Of a DNA stretch of 6,600 nt, positions 1-6,524 are shown one piece after another. The position numbers and the translations under genes were made by a program. This DNA comes from Patescibacteria group bacterium (GTDB lineage Bacteria > Patescibacteriota > Patescibacteriia > S139-126), in the NCBI GenBank assembly GCA_015485755.1, contig WFTD01000026.1, positions 1 to 6,600 on the forward strand, in the 5' to 3' direction. Numbering within the stretch: the stretch's first letter is position 1; each line of letters opens with the position of its first letter. Below the pieces are notes generated by a model, which did not search any database, was not told the origin of the DNA, and saw only the letters and a list, made by a program, of their open reading frames with translations.

Positions 1-296
1 GAAGTAATAAAAAATAAACCAAATAAATTAAACAAAAAAGGCAAAAATAAACAAATGACCCCGCTCAAACTTAGTAATTTTCCCGCCAAGGAAAAACTGG
101 CTTTCTTGTCAGCTACTTTTCCGCCAAACCAATACCCAAGAGACAAAGATATTAATACAACTGCAATAATATTAGTCCAAACAAAAGCAGAGGCGCCAAA
201 ATAAGGAGCAAGCATGCGGGCGGAAGTAATCTCAATTGCCATGATTGACATCCCAGAAACAAAAGCTGCAATAAACAAAAAAATTTTCTCCTTCAT
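1..296 (-). CDS. Membrane domain of a fused spermidine-synthase-like protein (5' part only)
   Basis: An open frame on the minus strand runs from an ATG at 294-296 off the window edge with no stop, giving about 98 residues of a larger protein. The visible part is almost all hydrophobic. A first membrane segment (about residues 5-22) leads into a motif with EITSARMLAPYFG, then a second segment ending in SLGYWFGGKVADKK, and a third from about residue 78. This order of motifs is typical of the N-terminal membrane part of fused MFS/spermidine-synthase-like proteins, whose C-terminal half is a Rossmann-fold aminopropyltransferase-like domain. That half would lie outside the window, so enzymatic activity cannot be judged. 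The gene starts 10 nt after the stop of the DUF389 gene, so they are probably co-transcribed. The start is uncertain: there is no good ribosome site before the ATG, but AAGGAG forms codons 2-3 and sits 8 nt before an in-frame TTG at codon 7 (276-278), a possible alternative start. Confidence 0.75.
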   Translation of the reverse strand, partial: MKEKIFLFIAAFVSGMSIMAIEITSARMLAPYFGASAFVWTNIIAVVLISLSLGYWFGGKVADKKASFSLAGKLLSLSGVICLFLPFLFNLFGLFFIT

Positions 297-306
297 ACCT
301 ATTTAT

Positions 307-1344
307 CTATTCAACTGACTGATAGTTATCAAAGGTTGGCAGTATTTTACCTGCCTCAATAACAGGGATCACGGTTATTTTCAGCACTACTGAACGTTCT
401 AAACTGCGTGACAAAGCTTCCGTCATCTTGGTAACATCCCACTTTGATATACCCTTCTCACTCCTAACTGTTACATTTATCTGCAACACCCCGCCCTTAT
501 TTTCCGTTCTAACATCTGTCAGCTGAACAGCGCTTCCTAGTTCAGCTGTAAAGACATCGGTAATAACTTGACGCTGCCTTTGCTGGGTTAAAGTATTTTT
601 GGTGGTAAAATACAAAGGTATTATGACAATTAAAAACAAAATAACAAACCAACGCAAATTCATCTTTCTCACCTCTCGGGCCTCATCGCTGGCCGGACCG
701 CGAAAACGAGCTAATACAAACAATATCCCCGAAGCAAAAGTAATCGCTACTAAATTTGATAGGTAAAGCAAGAAGCTGCCGCCAGCCGCCTGCCAATCAT
801 TGCGGGAAATTGCCAGTCCTGTAACTGCCAGCGGGGGCACGAGCGCTGCCGCTACCACCACCCCGGCCATTGCTCCGCCTAATTTAGGATAAGAAACAAT
901 AAAAGCGCCAATAAAACCTGATGCCAAAGCAATAAGAAGCTCAAAAATAGTTGGTCTTGTCCGCGATAAAACCTCACTGCCGCCCCCCAGAACATCAGGA
1001 ACAAACAAACCAATCAACAAAGCTGTCAATAAAATAATCAAAGTTGATTTAAATACAGTGATAATTGATTTTTCCAAAAAGCGCACCCGCCCCATTACTG
1101 TCGCTAACGATAACAAAAAAATTGGCCAAACTACTGGCGCAATCAGCATACCACCAATTACGACTGAACTGGAATTTATAACTAACCCTAAAGTGATAAT
1201 TATAGTTGAAAATATAGTTAAGAGAAAAAAATCAAAATCCCCCTGGGCGCTTTCTTTTATCTGCTGATAAACTTTATCCTGCCTTGATGGGGTGATGCGG
1301 AAATTATCAAGTTCTAATTTGTTGATGATTTTTTTGTAGTTCAT
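307..1344 (-). CDS. DUF389 family integral membrane protein
   Basis: This is a 345-residue membrane protein of the DUF389 family (TIGR00341-like), whose biochemical role is not established. A short charged N-terminus (1-36) is followed by about seven hydrophobic segments (near 37-56, 60-81, 98-116, 134-152, 158-178, 188-211 and 231-247). Family-type motifs are visible: SSVVIGGMLIAPVVWPI (59-75), ALASGFIGAF (139-148) and GGAMAGVVVAAALVPPLAVTG (from 156). A soluble C-terminal tail of about 95 residues follows and probably folds as a small alpha/beta domain. I chose the ATG at 1342-1344. The frame extends to a TTG at 1387-1389, but no ribosome site precedes that codon and it overlaps the candidate promoter. 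A weak AAAGAG lies about 5 nt before the ATG. The downstream gene follows after 10 nt. The family call is firm; the function is unknown. Confidence 0.88.
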   Translation of the reverse strand: MNYKKIINKLELDNFRITPSRQDKVYQQIKESAQGDFDFFLLTIFSTIIITLGLVINSSSVVIGGMLIAPVVWPIFLLSLATVMGRVRFLEKSIITVFKSTLIILLTALLIGLFVPDVLGGGSEVLSRTRPTIFELLIALASGFIGAFIVSYPKLGGAMAGVVVAAALVPPLAVTGLAISRNDWQAAGGSFLLYLSNLVAITFASGILFVLARFRGPASDEAREVRKMNLRWFVILFLIVIIPLYFTTKNTLTQQRQRQVITDVFTAELGSAVQLTDVRTENKGGVLQINVTVRSEKGISKWDVTKMTEALSRSLERSVVLKITVIPVIEAGKILPTFDNYQSVE

Positions 1345-1360
1345 ACAAACTCTTTGTTTT

Positions 1361-1389
1361 AATATATCAAAATTATCACAAACAGCCAA
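1361..1389 (-). promoter_or_regulatory. Candidate sigma70-type promoter of the DUF389 gene
   Basis: On the minus strand TTGGCT (1384-1389) is separated by 17 nt from TATATT (1361-1366). Each hexamer is close to the -35 and -10 consensus, and the spacing is ideal. Transcription would start near 1354, about 10 nt before the chosen ATG, giving a very short leader. Its position just after the tRNA terminator-like stem fits a new transcription unit. It is a pattern match in AT-rich DNA without experimental support. Confidence 0.35.
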
Positions 1390-1400
1390 ATATTTTTTTA

Positions 1401-1516
1401 AAAAAGCAAAAAGACTCGCTGAAGTGGTAGCCCGTAGGGGAATCGAACCCCTGTTACCGGCGTGAGAGGCCGGCGTCCTAGCCGCTAGACGAACGGGCCA
1501 TCACTACAGCGAGTCT
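1401..1516 (-). terminator. tRNA leader-trailer stem followed by U-tract; probable terminator
   Basis: The sequence before the tRNA (minus strand, 1516 to 1507) is the perfect 10-bp inverted complement of the sequence after it (1421 to 1412). Inside this stem, leader AGUG (1505 to 1502) pairs with trailer CACU (part of 1422-1426), interrupted by a U-U mismatch and an A-C mismatch, so the helix continues almost unbroken into the acceptor stem. The trailer arm is followed at once by a T-tract interrupted by GC (about 1400-1412), the arrangement of an intrinsic terminator. The tRNA itself would form the loop. It could end transcripts from a tRNA promoter or read-through from murF. The pairing is seen directly; termination is inferred. 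Confidence 0.5.
1425..1499 (-). tRNA. tRNA-Glu (anticodon CUC), 3' CCA encoded
   Basis: The minus strand folds into a complete cloverleaf. The 7-bp acceptor stem is GGCCCGT with ACGGGCT, including a G1-U72 wobble pair. The D arm spans GTCT to GGAC. The anticodon stem CCGGC/GCCGG holds the loop CTCTCAC, giving anticodon CUC, which reads the GAG glutamate codon. The variable loop is 4 nt, and the T arm AGGGG/CCCCT has loop TTCGATT. The discriminator is A73 and is followed directly by CCA in the DNA, so the mature 3' end is encoded. The length is 72 nt plus CCA. The gene lies 63 nt after the murF stop and about 80 nt before the DUF389 ATG. No clear promoter of its own is visible: a TATACA at 1520-1525 has only a poor -35 partner. 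It may therefore be transcribed with the dcw cluster. Confidence 0.96.
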
Positions 1517-1562
1517 AAATGTATAAATATTCTTAACACAAAAAAACAAAATTATCAAGAGA

Positions 1563-2873
1563 CTATTGTCTCTGCCAACTATCCTCCTGCCTAACCAACA
1601 ATTGTTGAGCAAGTTCCGGGTGAGCCATTACTTCTTTTACTGCCCTCTCCATTCGCGCCCCCTGCGATCCTTTTATTAAAATAAAATCACCCTGCTTGAT
1701 AAGTTCTTGCAAAAATCTGCTAGCTTCTTTAACATCAGAAAAATAAAAAATATTACTCTCATCCATGCCAGCTTCTTCTGCGCCATGGCCAATATAACGG
1801 GCGCGAGCGCCAACGCAAATAAGATAATCAATGCCTAGCTCAGCCGCCTTGTGGCCAACTTCACGATGCCCCCTTTCAGTATAAGCGCCAAGCTCAAGCA
1901 TATCCCCTAAAACGGCTATACTGCGGGCTGACTTTCCTTTGCTCATCTCTGCCAGTACTTCTAAAGCTGCCTGAGCCGCTGTTGGAGATGAGTTATAAGA
2001 ATCATCAATAATAAAAGTATGTTTGATGCCAGGCAAAAGGTTCATCCTTCCCCGAGGCGGTCTAAACATTCTTAATGCTTCAGATATTTGAACCAAATTA
2101 AGCTCAAATACCACACCCACTGCTGCTGCCGCCAAAGCCGCATATACTTGATGGCGTCCCAATACTCCCGGCATAAAAACTGGCACCACATGCCCTTGAT
2201 AGGACAGCTTAAAAGAAATGCCTTTTACTCCGCCAGCCTGATCACTGCCCCCACTTGACAACCTCACCTCGCTCCCCTGCACATCCACTGAATCGCTAAA
2301 ACCAAAAGTCAAAACCTTTGCTTTGATTTTGGCAATTGACCTTTTTAGCATTGAATCATCGCCATTAACAATGGCCACTCCATCGCTTGGCAAAGTGTCA
2401 ATTAGAATTTTCTTTTCTGCCAAAATATTTTCAACTTTTTTGAAAAATTCAATATGAACCGGAGCAATAGCTGTAATAACGCCAACTTTGCTCTTCACAA
2501 AACTGGCTAAATATCTAATATCGCCAGGATGATCAGCCCCCATCTCCAGCACTAAAATTTTAGGATAAACTCTGTTTGGATAAACAGAAAAAAGCAATCC
2601 TCTGCCAACAACAACCAACCATCGCCACAGATTGCGGCCAGGATAACTGTCAACGCCGATAATAGTCAAAGGCACTCCTATCTCATTATTATAACTTTTA
2701 CTGTTGCACCTCACTTGATAATGAGATGATAAAACTGCATAAATAGCCTCTTTGGTAGATGTTTTTCCTACTGATCCAGTAATGCCAATAATATCAGGAC
2801 GTTGGCGTTGTAAGACCCCTTTGGCTAATACTTTCAGTAAATAAACTACTATTTTCTTCAATAAATAAGACAC
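1563..2873 (-). CDS. murF: MurF-type UDP-MurNAc-tripeptide:D-Ala-D-Ala ligase, N-terminally short
   Basis: MurF adds D-Ala-D-Ala to the UDP-MurNAc-tripeptide in the cytoplasm, using ATP, as the last step of the nucleotide precursor of peptidoglycan. The 436-residue product shows the ATP-binding P-loop GITGSVGKTST (30-40), the metal-binding-type LEMGADHPGDI (109-119) with Glu110, PVHIEFF (138-144), LAEKK (151-155) with a candidate carbamylated lysine, and GRHQVYAALAAAAV (239-252). The C-terminal MurF signatures are GRMNLLPG (275-282), IIDDSYNSSPTAAQAALEVL (from 288), VLGDMLELG (321-329) and KGSQGARMERAV (401-412). The P-loop lies about 80 residues nearer the start than in classical MurF. The substrate-binding first domain is missing, replaced by a basic, hydrophobic stretch of about 25 residues that may sit on the membrane. 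The start is GTG at 2871-2873, 11 nt after the ftsI stop, with no Shine-Dalgarno; no earlier in-frame start fits. The signatures favour MurF over MurE or MurD, but the exact substrate is inferred. Confidence 0.9.
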   Translation of the reverse strand: MSYLLKKIVVYLLKVLAKGVLQRQRPDIIGITGSVGKTSTKEAIYAVLSSHYQVRCNSKSYNNEIGVPLTIIGVDSYPGRNLWRWLVVVGRGLLFSVYPNRVYPKILVLEMGADHPGDIRYLASFVKSKVGVITAIAPVHIEFFKKVENILAEKKILIDTLPSDGVAIVNGDDSMLKRSIAKIKAKVLTFGFSDSVDVQGSEVRLSSGGSDQAGGVKGISFKLSYQGHVVPVFMPGVLGRHQVYAALAAAAVGVVFELNLVQISEALRMFRPPRGRMNLLPGIKHTFIIDDSYNSSPTAAQAALEVLAEMSKGKSARSIAVLGDMLELGAYTERGHREVGHKAAELGIDYLICVGARARYIGHGAEEAGMDESNIFYFSDVKEASRFLQELIKQGDFILIKGSQGARMERAVKEVMAHPELAQQLLVRQEDSWQRQ

Positions 2874-2884
2874 TGTGGTTAAAA

Positions 2885-4753
2885 TTAATTGTTAGGCGGA
2901 ACTTGTAAGTATTGTAAAATAAATTTAGCAATTTCGCCAAACAAAGGAGCTGCTGATGAAGCAGAAAAACGAACGCCTGGATTATCAAGCTTAACAATCA
3001 TAACAAAACGCGGACTATCAATTGGGCCAAAGCCAACAAAAGAATGGATTGTCTCATCTGAATACCCTCCCTGCGGCGAAGGAACTTGAGCTGTCCCGGT
3101 TTTGCCGCCAATATAATAGCCGGGCACTGCTGCATTTTTGCCATGGCCGTTCTCAACTACAGATACAAGCATACCTGCCAGTAAAGTAGCGGCTGAAGGA
3201 GACAGAACATTCCTTATTACCTTGGGCTTAACTTTTTCTATTTTACCATTGCTGTAACGGATCTCATCCACAATATAAGGTTTGAGCAACTGCCCGCCAT
3301 TAGCAATGGCGGCATAAGCCATAACCATTTGCAAGGGCGTAGCAGTTATGCCTTGGCCAAACGAAGCAGTGTAAGAATAAATTGGCTGTTTGCCAACATT
3401 GGAAATATTACCATCAACTTCTCCTGGCAAAGTTATCCCAGTCAATTTGCCAAAACCGAATCCCTCAAAATATTTGCGCAAAATATTTCCTCCCACAACA
3501 TCAACCACATACATCGCGCCGGTATTGAGAGACTGTTCCAATACCTGGGTCATGGTTTGCAAGCCATGGCCATCTGGAAATTGCGCTATATCCGAATTGC
3601 AAATTGGTTTATACCACCCTTCTACTCGCCGGCATCCTTCATCAGAGTAAGTGTCAGTTGGAGTGATTTTGCCCAAATCCAAACCAGCGGCCATAGTAAT
3701 AGGCTTGAAAATAGAACCTGGTTCATATTCAGAAGAAATGGCTGGATTGTTAAAAACTGAAATATCTTCTACTTCAAAATAGTTATTGGGGTCAAAGTCA
3801 GGATAATTGCACATAGCCATGACAGCTCCAGAAAAAGGCTCTACTACTATTACCGATCCCCCGCGCGCGCCTAATCTTTCAGCATATTCAGTTAACTTTT
3901 TACAAGCAACATATTCAATGCTTTGGTCAATTGTCAAAACCAAATCAGCGCCATCCTCAGCCGGCTTTATTGTTTGAGGGGCAACCGCAATTAAATAACC
4001 AAAAGCGTCTCTGGCTGACCTTATTTGCCCCCTCTTGCCAGCTAAAATATCATCAAAATACCCCTCAATACCATACTGCCCCTTGGGGTTGTCAGATTTG
4101 AAATTATAAAAGCCAATCACATGAGAACCAATATTCCTGTAGGGATAAAAACGGGAAGGTTTGGGAGCGAAATAAATGCCGGCTATTTGCCAGCCCTCAA
4201 TATCCTGCTTTTGGGAAAGGGTCAAACCAGTTCTAATTGGCTCATAGGGATCAGTAGCTACCTGCAAGCGTTCTTTTAATTTTTCAATAAAATCATTCAT
4301 TGCCTGCTTATCTGCCGCCTTCTCTGAAGCATTGTTAGTCTGATTTACTGCACCTTCTTTTGAGTTGTTGTTCTCTGAACCGTTATCTTCAACATCAACC
4401 TGCCAATTGAAGTATTGAGCTAATTTATTTACCAACTCCTCAATATCAACATTATTTTCAGCCAGCTCCTTGGGTACGGCATACAAAAGATAACGTTCCT
4501 GATTTTGGGCTACAGGATAAAGCTCCCCATTTTTGTCTTTAATAAAAATTTCTCCCCGACGAGGAATAATTTCCTGCAAAATTTCCTGCTGTCCCGAAGC
4601 TAAAGCTTCATAAAAATCATACTCAATAACCTGCAAAAAAAATAGCCGCACTGAAATTACCACAAAAGCCAAAACAACCATAATATAAAAAAAACCCAAA
4701 CGTTTCTGGGTAATTTTATCGGTCTGTTTCTGCTTTGCCTTCCTTTTGAGCAT
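2885..4753 (-). CDS. ftsI: Division-type class B penicillin-binding protein (FtsI/PBP2B-like transpeptidase)
   Basis: This enzyme cross-links septal peptidoglycan at the outer face of the membrane. The 622-residue product has a basic N-terminus, one membrane anchor (about 20-42), and a PBP dimerisation/pedestal domain starting near PRRGEIF (64-70) and including FYPYRNIGSHVIGF (202-215). The transpeptidase domain begins near 270. All three active-site motifs are present: SIFK (347-350; nucleophile Ser347, Lys350), SLN (408-410) and KTG (551-553, in GGKTGTAQVP). The length is usual for class B PBPs. A hydrophilic Asn/Glu/Ser-rich stretch (about 120-150) interrupts the pedestal domain and looks like a flexible insert. 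Cys374 and Cys385 lie close together after the SxxK motif and could form a disulfide. The ATG (4751-4753) has the clearest ribosome site of the window, GAGG 7 nt upstream. The position between the ftsL-like gene and murF supports a role in division rather than elongation. Confidence 0.95.
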   Translation of the reverse strand: MLKRKAKQKQTDKITQKRLGFFYIMVVLAFVVISVRLFFLQVIEYDFYEALASGQQEILQEIIPRRGEIFIKDKNGELYPVAQNQERYLLYAVPKELAENNVDIEELVNKLAQYFNWQVDVEDNGSENNNSKEGAVNQTNNASEKAADKQAMNDFIEKLKERLQVATDPYEPIRTGLTLSQKQDIEGWQIAGIYFAPKPSRFYPYRNIGSHVIGFYNFKSDNPKGQYGIEGYFDDILAGKRGQIRSARDAFGYLIAVAPQTIKPAEDGADLVLTIDQSIEYVACKKLTEYAERLGARGGSVIVVEPFSGAVMAMCNYPDFDPNNYFEVEDISVFNNPAISSEYEPGSIFKPITMAAGLDLGKITPTDTYSDEGCRRVEGWYKPICNSDIAQFPDGHGLQTMTQVLEQSLNTGAMYVVDVVGGNILRKYFEGFGFGKLTGITLPGEVDGNISNVGKQPIYSYTASFGQGITATPLQMVMAYAAIANGGQLLKPYIVDEIRYSNGKIEKVKPKVIRNVLSPSAATLLAGMLVSVVENGHGKNAAVPGYYIGGKTGTAQVPSPQGGYSDETIHSFVGFGPIDSPRFVMIVKLDNPGVRFSASSAAPLFGEIAKFILQYLQVPPNN

Positions 4754-4756
4754 AAA

Positions 4757-4766
4757 CCACCCTCTC
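4757..4766 (-). promoter_or_regulatory. Shine-Dalgarno site of ftsI
   Basis: The minus strand reads GAGAGGGTGG just before the ftsI ATG, with GAGG ending 7 nt from the start codon. It is the only strong ribosome-binding site among the complete genes of this window and fixes the ftsI start. Confidence 0.7.
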
Positions 4767-4772
4767 GCTTAA

Positions 4773-4801
4773 AATATATAATTCATCAATTAGCGTCCCA
4801 A
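4773..4801 (-). promoter_or_regulatory. Possible internal promoter before ftsI
   Basis: TTGGGA (4796-4801), inside the last codons of the ftsL-like gene, is followed after 17 nt by TATATT (4773-4778). The predicted start of transcription is near 4766, directly ahead of the ftsI ribosome site. The 36-nt ftsL-ftsI gap is the widest gap between coding genes of the cluster, which leaves room for such a site. The -35 is made of coding sequence and AT-rich DNA produces such matches by chance, so this is tentative. Confidence 0.22.
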
Positions 4802-5101
4802 GGCTACTTCGCTCTTGCCTTCAACCAAATAATCAACCTGGTCATTGCTAACCATGCCCAATTCCCTGCTCTTTTCCTCTACTCTGCTCAAAGCGCCAAG
4901 TTCGGCCGCCTGCCATTTCAACTTGGCATTTCGTTGCTGTAAAATACTAATGCGCCGTTCTAATTCCTTTACCTTATAACCAGTAGTTGCCACTGAATTA
5001 ACCTGCCACAAATAAGACAAAATTACAACCACAAGCAATACAAAAGCAGACAGTCTTAATAATGGTAAATAGTGGGATTTGATATGGGCACGATTAAGCA
5101 T
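4790..5101 (-). CDS. ftsL: FtsL/DivIC-like septum protein
   Basis: This is a 103-residue bitopic membrane protein of the FtsL/DivIC type, which forms the scaffold linking divisome proteins and activates the FtsW-FtsI synthase. A short basic cytoplasmic N-terminus (1-11) leads into a single membrane segment (about 12-33, with FVLLVVVILSYLW). A heptad-rich extracytoplasmic coiled coil follows (about 42-80, with VKELERRISILQQRNAKL). The tail contains LGMVSNDQVDYLVEG (81-95), like the conserved end of the family. Sequence identity in this family is always low, so the call rests on size, topology and position between rsmH and ftsI, where ftsL is normally found. The ATG (5099-5101) is 12 nt after the rsmH stop and has no Shine-Dalgarno. 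A DivIC/FtsB identity is the main alternative. Confidence 0.85.
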   Translation of the reverse strand: MLNRAHIKSHYLPLLRLSAFVLLVVVILSYLWQVNSVATTGYKVKELERRISILQQRNAKLKWQAAELGALSRVEEKSRELGMVSNDQVDYLVEGKSEVALGR

Positions 5102-5113
5102 GGGGATTTAAAT

Positions 5114-6064
5114 TTAATTGTAATTGTTTTTTATTTTTTCTATAACTCTTAATTTGGCTGAACGGGAACGAGGATTGCGCCTAATCTCATCTTCGCTAGG
5201 AACTACTGGCTTTTTGGTTATTATCTTGATAGTGGCGCGGTGTTGGCAAATGCACTGCGGCAATCTAGGGTCGCAAATACAATCTTTTGCCTCCTGCCTA
5301 AAAAAATTCTTTACAATCCTATCTTCAGCTGAATGGAAAGAAATAACTGCCAACCTTCCTCCTTCAGCCAAAACTTCAACCGCTGCTGATAAAAATTTCT
5401 GCAAATTCTCAAATTCATTATTAACAGCAATGCGCAGCGCCTGCCACACTTTGGTGGCCGGATGAACCTTGGAACTTTTTTTGAAAAAACGTTTGTAGGT
5501 GCGCTTAACTATTTCATTTAAAACTTCTCCTGTAATTCTTGCTTCTTTTCTCTTTTTGATTATTGCCTTAACAATACTTCTGGCTAGCCTTTCGTCTCCC
5601 TGGCGAAAAATTTCTGTTAGCTCTTCCTCAGACAGGTGGTGCAATAAATAATCAGCTGTAATCTTTTGGCTTGGATTGTACCTCAGATCAATAGGTCCTT
5701 TAACAGAGAAACTAAATCCGCGTCTCTCATCCTCAACTTGAGCTGAGGAATAACCCAAGTCGCATACAATACCGTTAATCGGACTAAATTTGTATTCATA
5801 TACTACTTGTTTTAATTCACTGTAATTTTTATTGATAAAAATAACCCTGTCTTTATATTGGCTCAATTTTGCCTGAGCTAATGACAATGCTTCTGGATCA
5901 AAATCAAATGCCAGTGCTTTTCCTTGCGGAGCTGTTCTGTCTAAAATTGCCCGCAAATGTCCGCCCAAGCCAACTGTAGCGTCAATAAAATTTTGGTTTG
6001 GCTGCGGGTCAAGATAATTAATAACTTCCGCCAACAAAACTGGCTGATGTTCTCTGCTAATCAT
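5114..6064 (-). CDS. rsmH: 16S rRNA (cytosine-1402-N4)-methyltransferase RsmH
   Basis: RsmH (formerly MraW) uses S-adenosylmethionine to methylate N4 of C1402 in 16S rRNA, at the decoding centre of the small subunit. The 316-residue product has the usual family length and all landmarks. The N-terminus is HQPVLLAEVINYL (6-18). The SAM-binding motif FIDATVGLGGH is at 26-36, where many relatives have DGTLGxGGH, and FDFDPEAL is at 53-60. Next come CDLGYSSAQVEDERRGFSF (101-119), then HPATKVWQALRIAVNNE (201-217), GGRLAVISFHSAEDRIVKNF (235-254) and NPRSRSAKLRVIEK (297-310). Two Cys-x-Cys pairs (262/264 and 271/273) match the small cysteine cluster seen in many RsmH proteins, which could bind a metal. 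The ATG (6062-6064) fits the family N-terminus. It lies 28 nt after the mraZ stop and has no recognisable Shine-Dalgarno, so co-transcription with mraZ is likely. Confidence 0.97.
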   Translation of the reverse strand: MISREHQPVLLAEVINYLDPQPNQNFIDATVGLGGHLRAILDRTAPQGKALAFDFDPEALSLAQAKLSQYKDRVIFINKNYSELKQVVYEYKFSPINGIVCDLGYSSAQVEDERRGFSFSVKGPIDLRYNPSQKITADYLLHHLSEEELTEIFRQGDERLARSIVKAIIKKRKEARITGEVLNEIVKRTYKRFFKKSSKVHPATKVWQALRIAVNNEFENLQKFLSAAVEVLAEGGRLAVISFHSAEDRIVKNFFRQEAKDCICDPRLPQCICQHRATIKIITKKPVVPSEDEIRRNPRSRSAKLRVIEKIKNNYN

Positions 6065-6092
6065 CGGTAATTATTTATTTTGTTAAAAATCA

Positions 6093-6524
6093 TTACACTC
6101 CCATCTCGCCCAATGCTTCAGCTATATCATTACTGCTTGCCTCTGCATTTTGCCGATAACTCTCCCATTTATCTTCTGACCAAATTTCCAACCGATTGTA
6201 CAAACCAGCAATCACTGCTTTCTTTTTCATGCCAGCATAACGCCGCAAATAATCAGGCAAAACAATTCTCCCCTGCTTGTCCAGTGAAACATCCATCGCT
6301 CCTGCCAACATCAATCGGGCAAACGCCCTAGATTTACTCTGCGCAATGGGCAATGAAGCCAGCTTCTCTGCCAATTTTTTCCATTCTTTTTTAGTGTATA
6401 AAAACAAAGAATTATCAAGACCTCTAGTAACTACAGCCCCATCTTTAAATTCATTTCTAAACTTAACTGGAATAGCCAGCCTCCCCTTTTCATCCAAATT
6501 ATGATGGTATTCGCCAATAAACAT
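6093..6524 (-). CDS. mraZ: Transcriptional regulator MraZ
   Basis: MraZ is a DNA-binding protein that usually heads the dcw cluster and regulates it by binding short GTGG/TGGG-type direct repeats upstream of its own gene. The 143-residue product matches the family length and contains two SpoVT/AbrB-like (swapped-hairpin) half-domains. The first has GEYHHNLDEKGRLAIPVKFR (4-23), the second GAMDVSLDKQGRIVLPDYLR (75-94), and the paired motifs DEKGRLAIP and DKQGRIVLP show the internal duplication. The MFIGEY start and the C-terminal LEIWSEDKWESY (112-123) are typical. The ATG is at 6522-6524. GTGGA lies about 3-4 nt before it, too close to be a good ribosome site. The repeat array directly upstream is the expected operator, so autoregulation is likely. 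Confidence 0.96.
   Translation of the reverse strand: MFIGEYHHNLDEKGRLAIPVKFRNEFKDGAVVTRGLDNSLFLYTKKEWKKLAEKLASLPIAQSKSRAFARLMLAGAMDVSLDKQGRIVLPDYLRRYAGMKKKAVIAGLYNRLEIWSEDKWESYRQNAEASSNDIAEALGEMGV

Noticed and set aside
1345..1389. Upstream TTG start that would lengthen the DUF389 protein by 15 residues
   Set aside because: There is no ribosome site before it, the codon coincides with the candidate -35 element, and an ATG with a weak AAAGAG follows at 1342-1344.
1517..1558. A dedicated tRNA promoter
   Set aside because: TATACA (1520-1525) is a passable -10, but the best -35 partner (TTGTTT at 18 nt) is weak. It would also start transcription within the leader arm of the stem.
2794..2997. 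Minus-strand frame of 67 codons spanning the ftsI-murF junction
   Set aside because: It overlaps both real genes in another frame, and its composition is a by-product of their coding sequence.
3329..3760. Plus-strand open frame of 143 codons
   Set aside because: It lies entirely antisense to the conserved transpeptidase domain of ftsI and its translation shows no recognisable domain. The same applies to plus-strand frames at 1058-1267, 2889-3089, 3390-3650, 5124-5465, 6080-6331 and 6277-6504.
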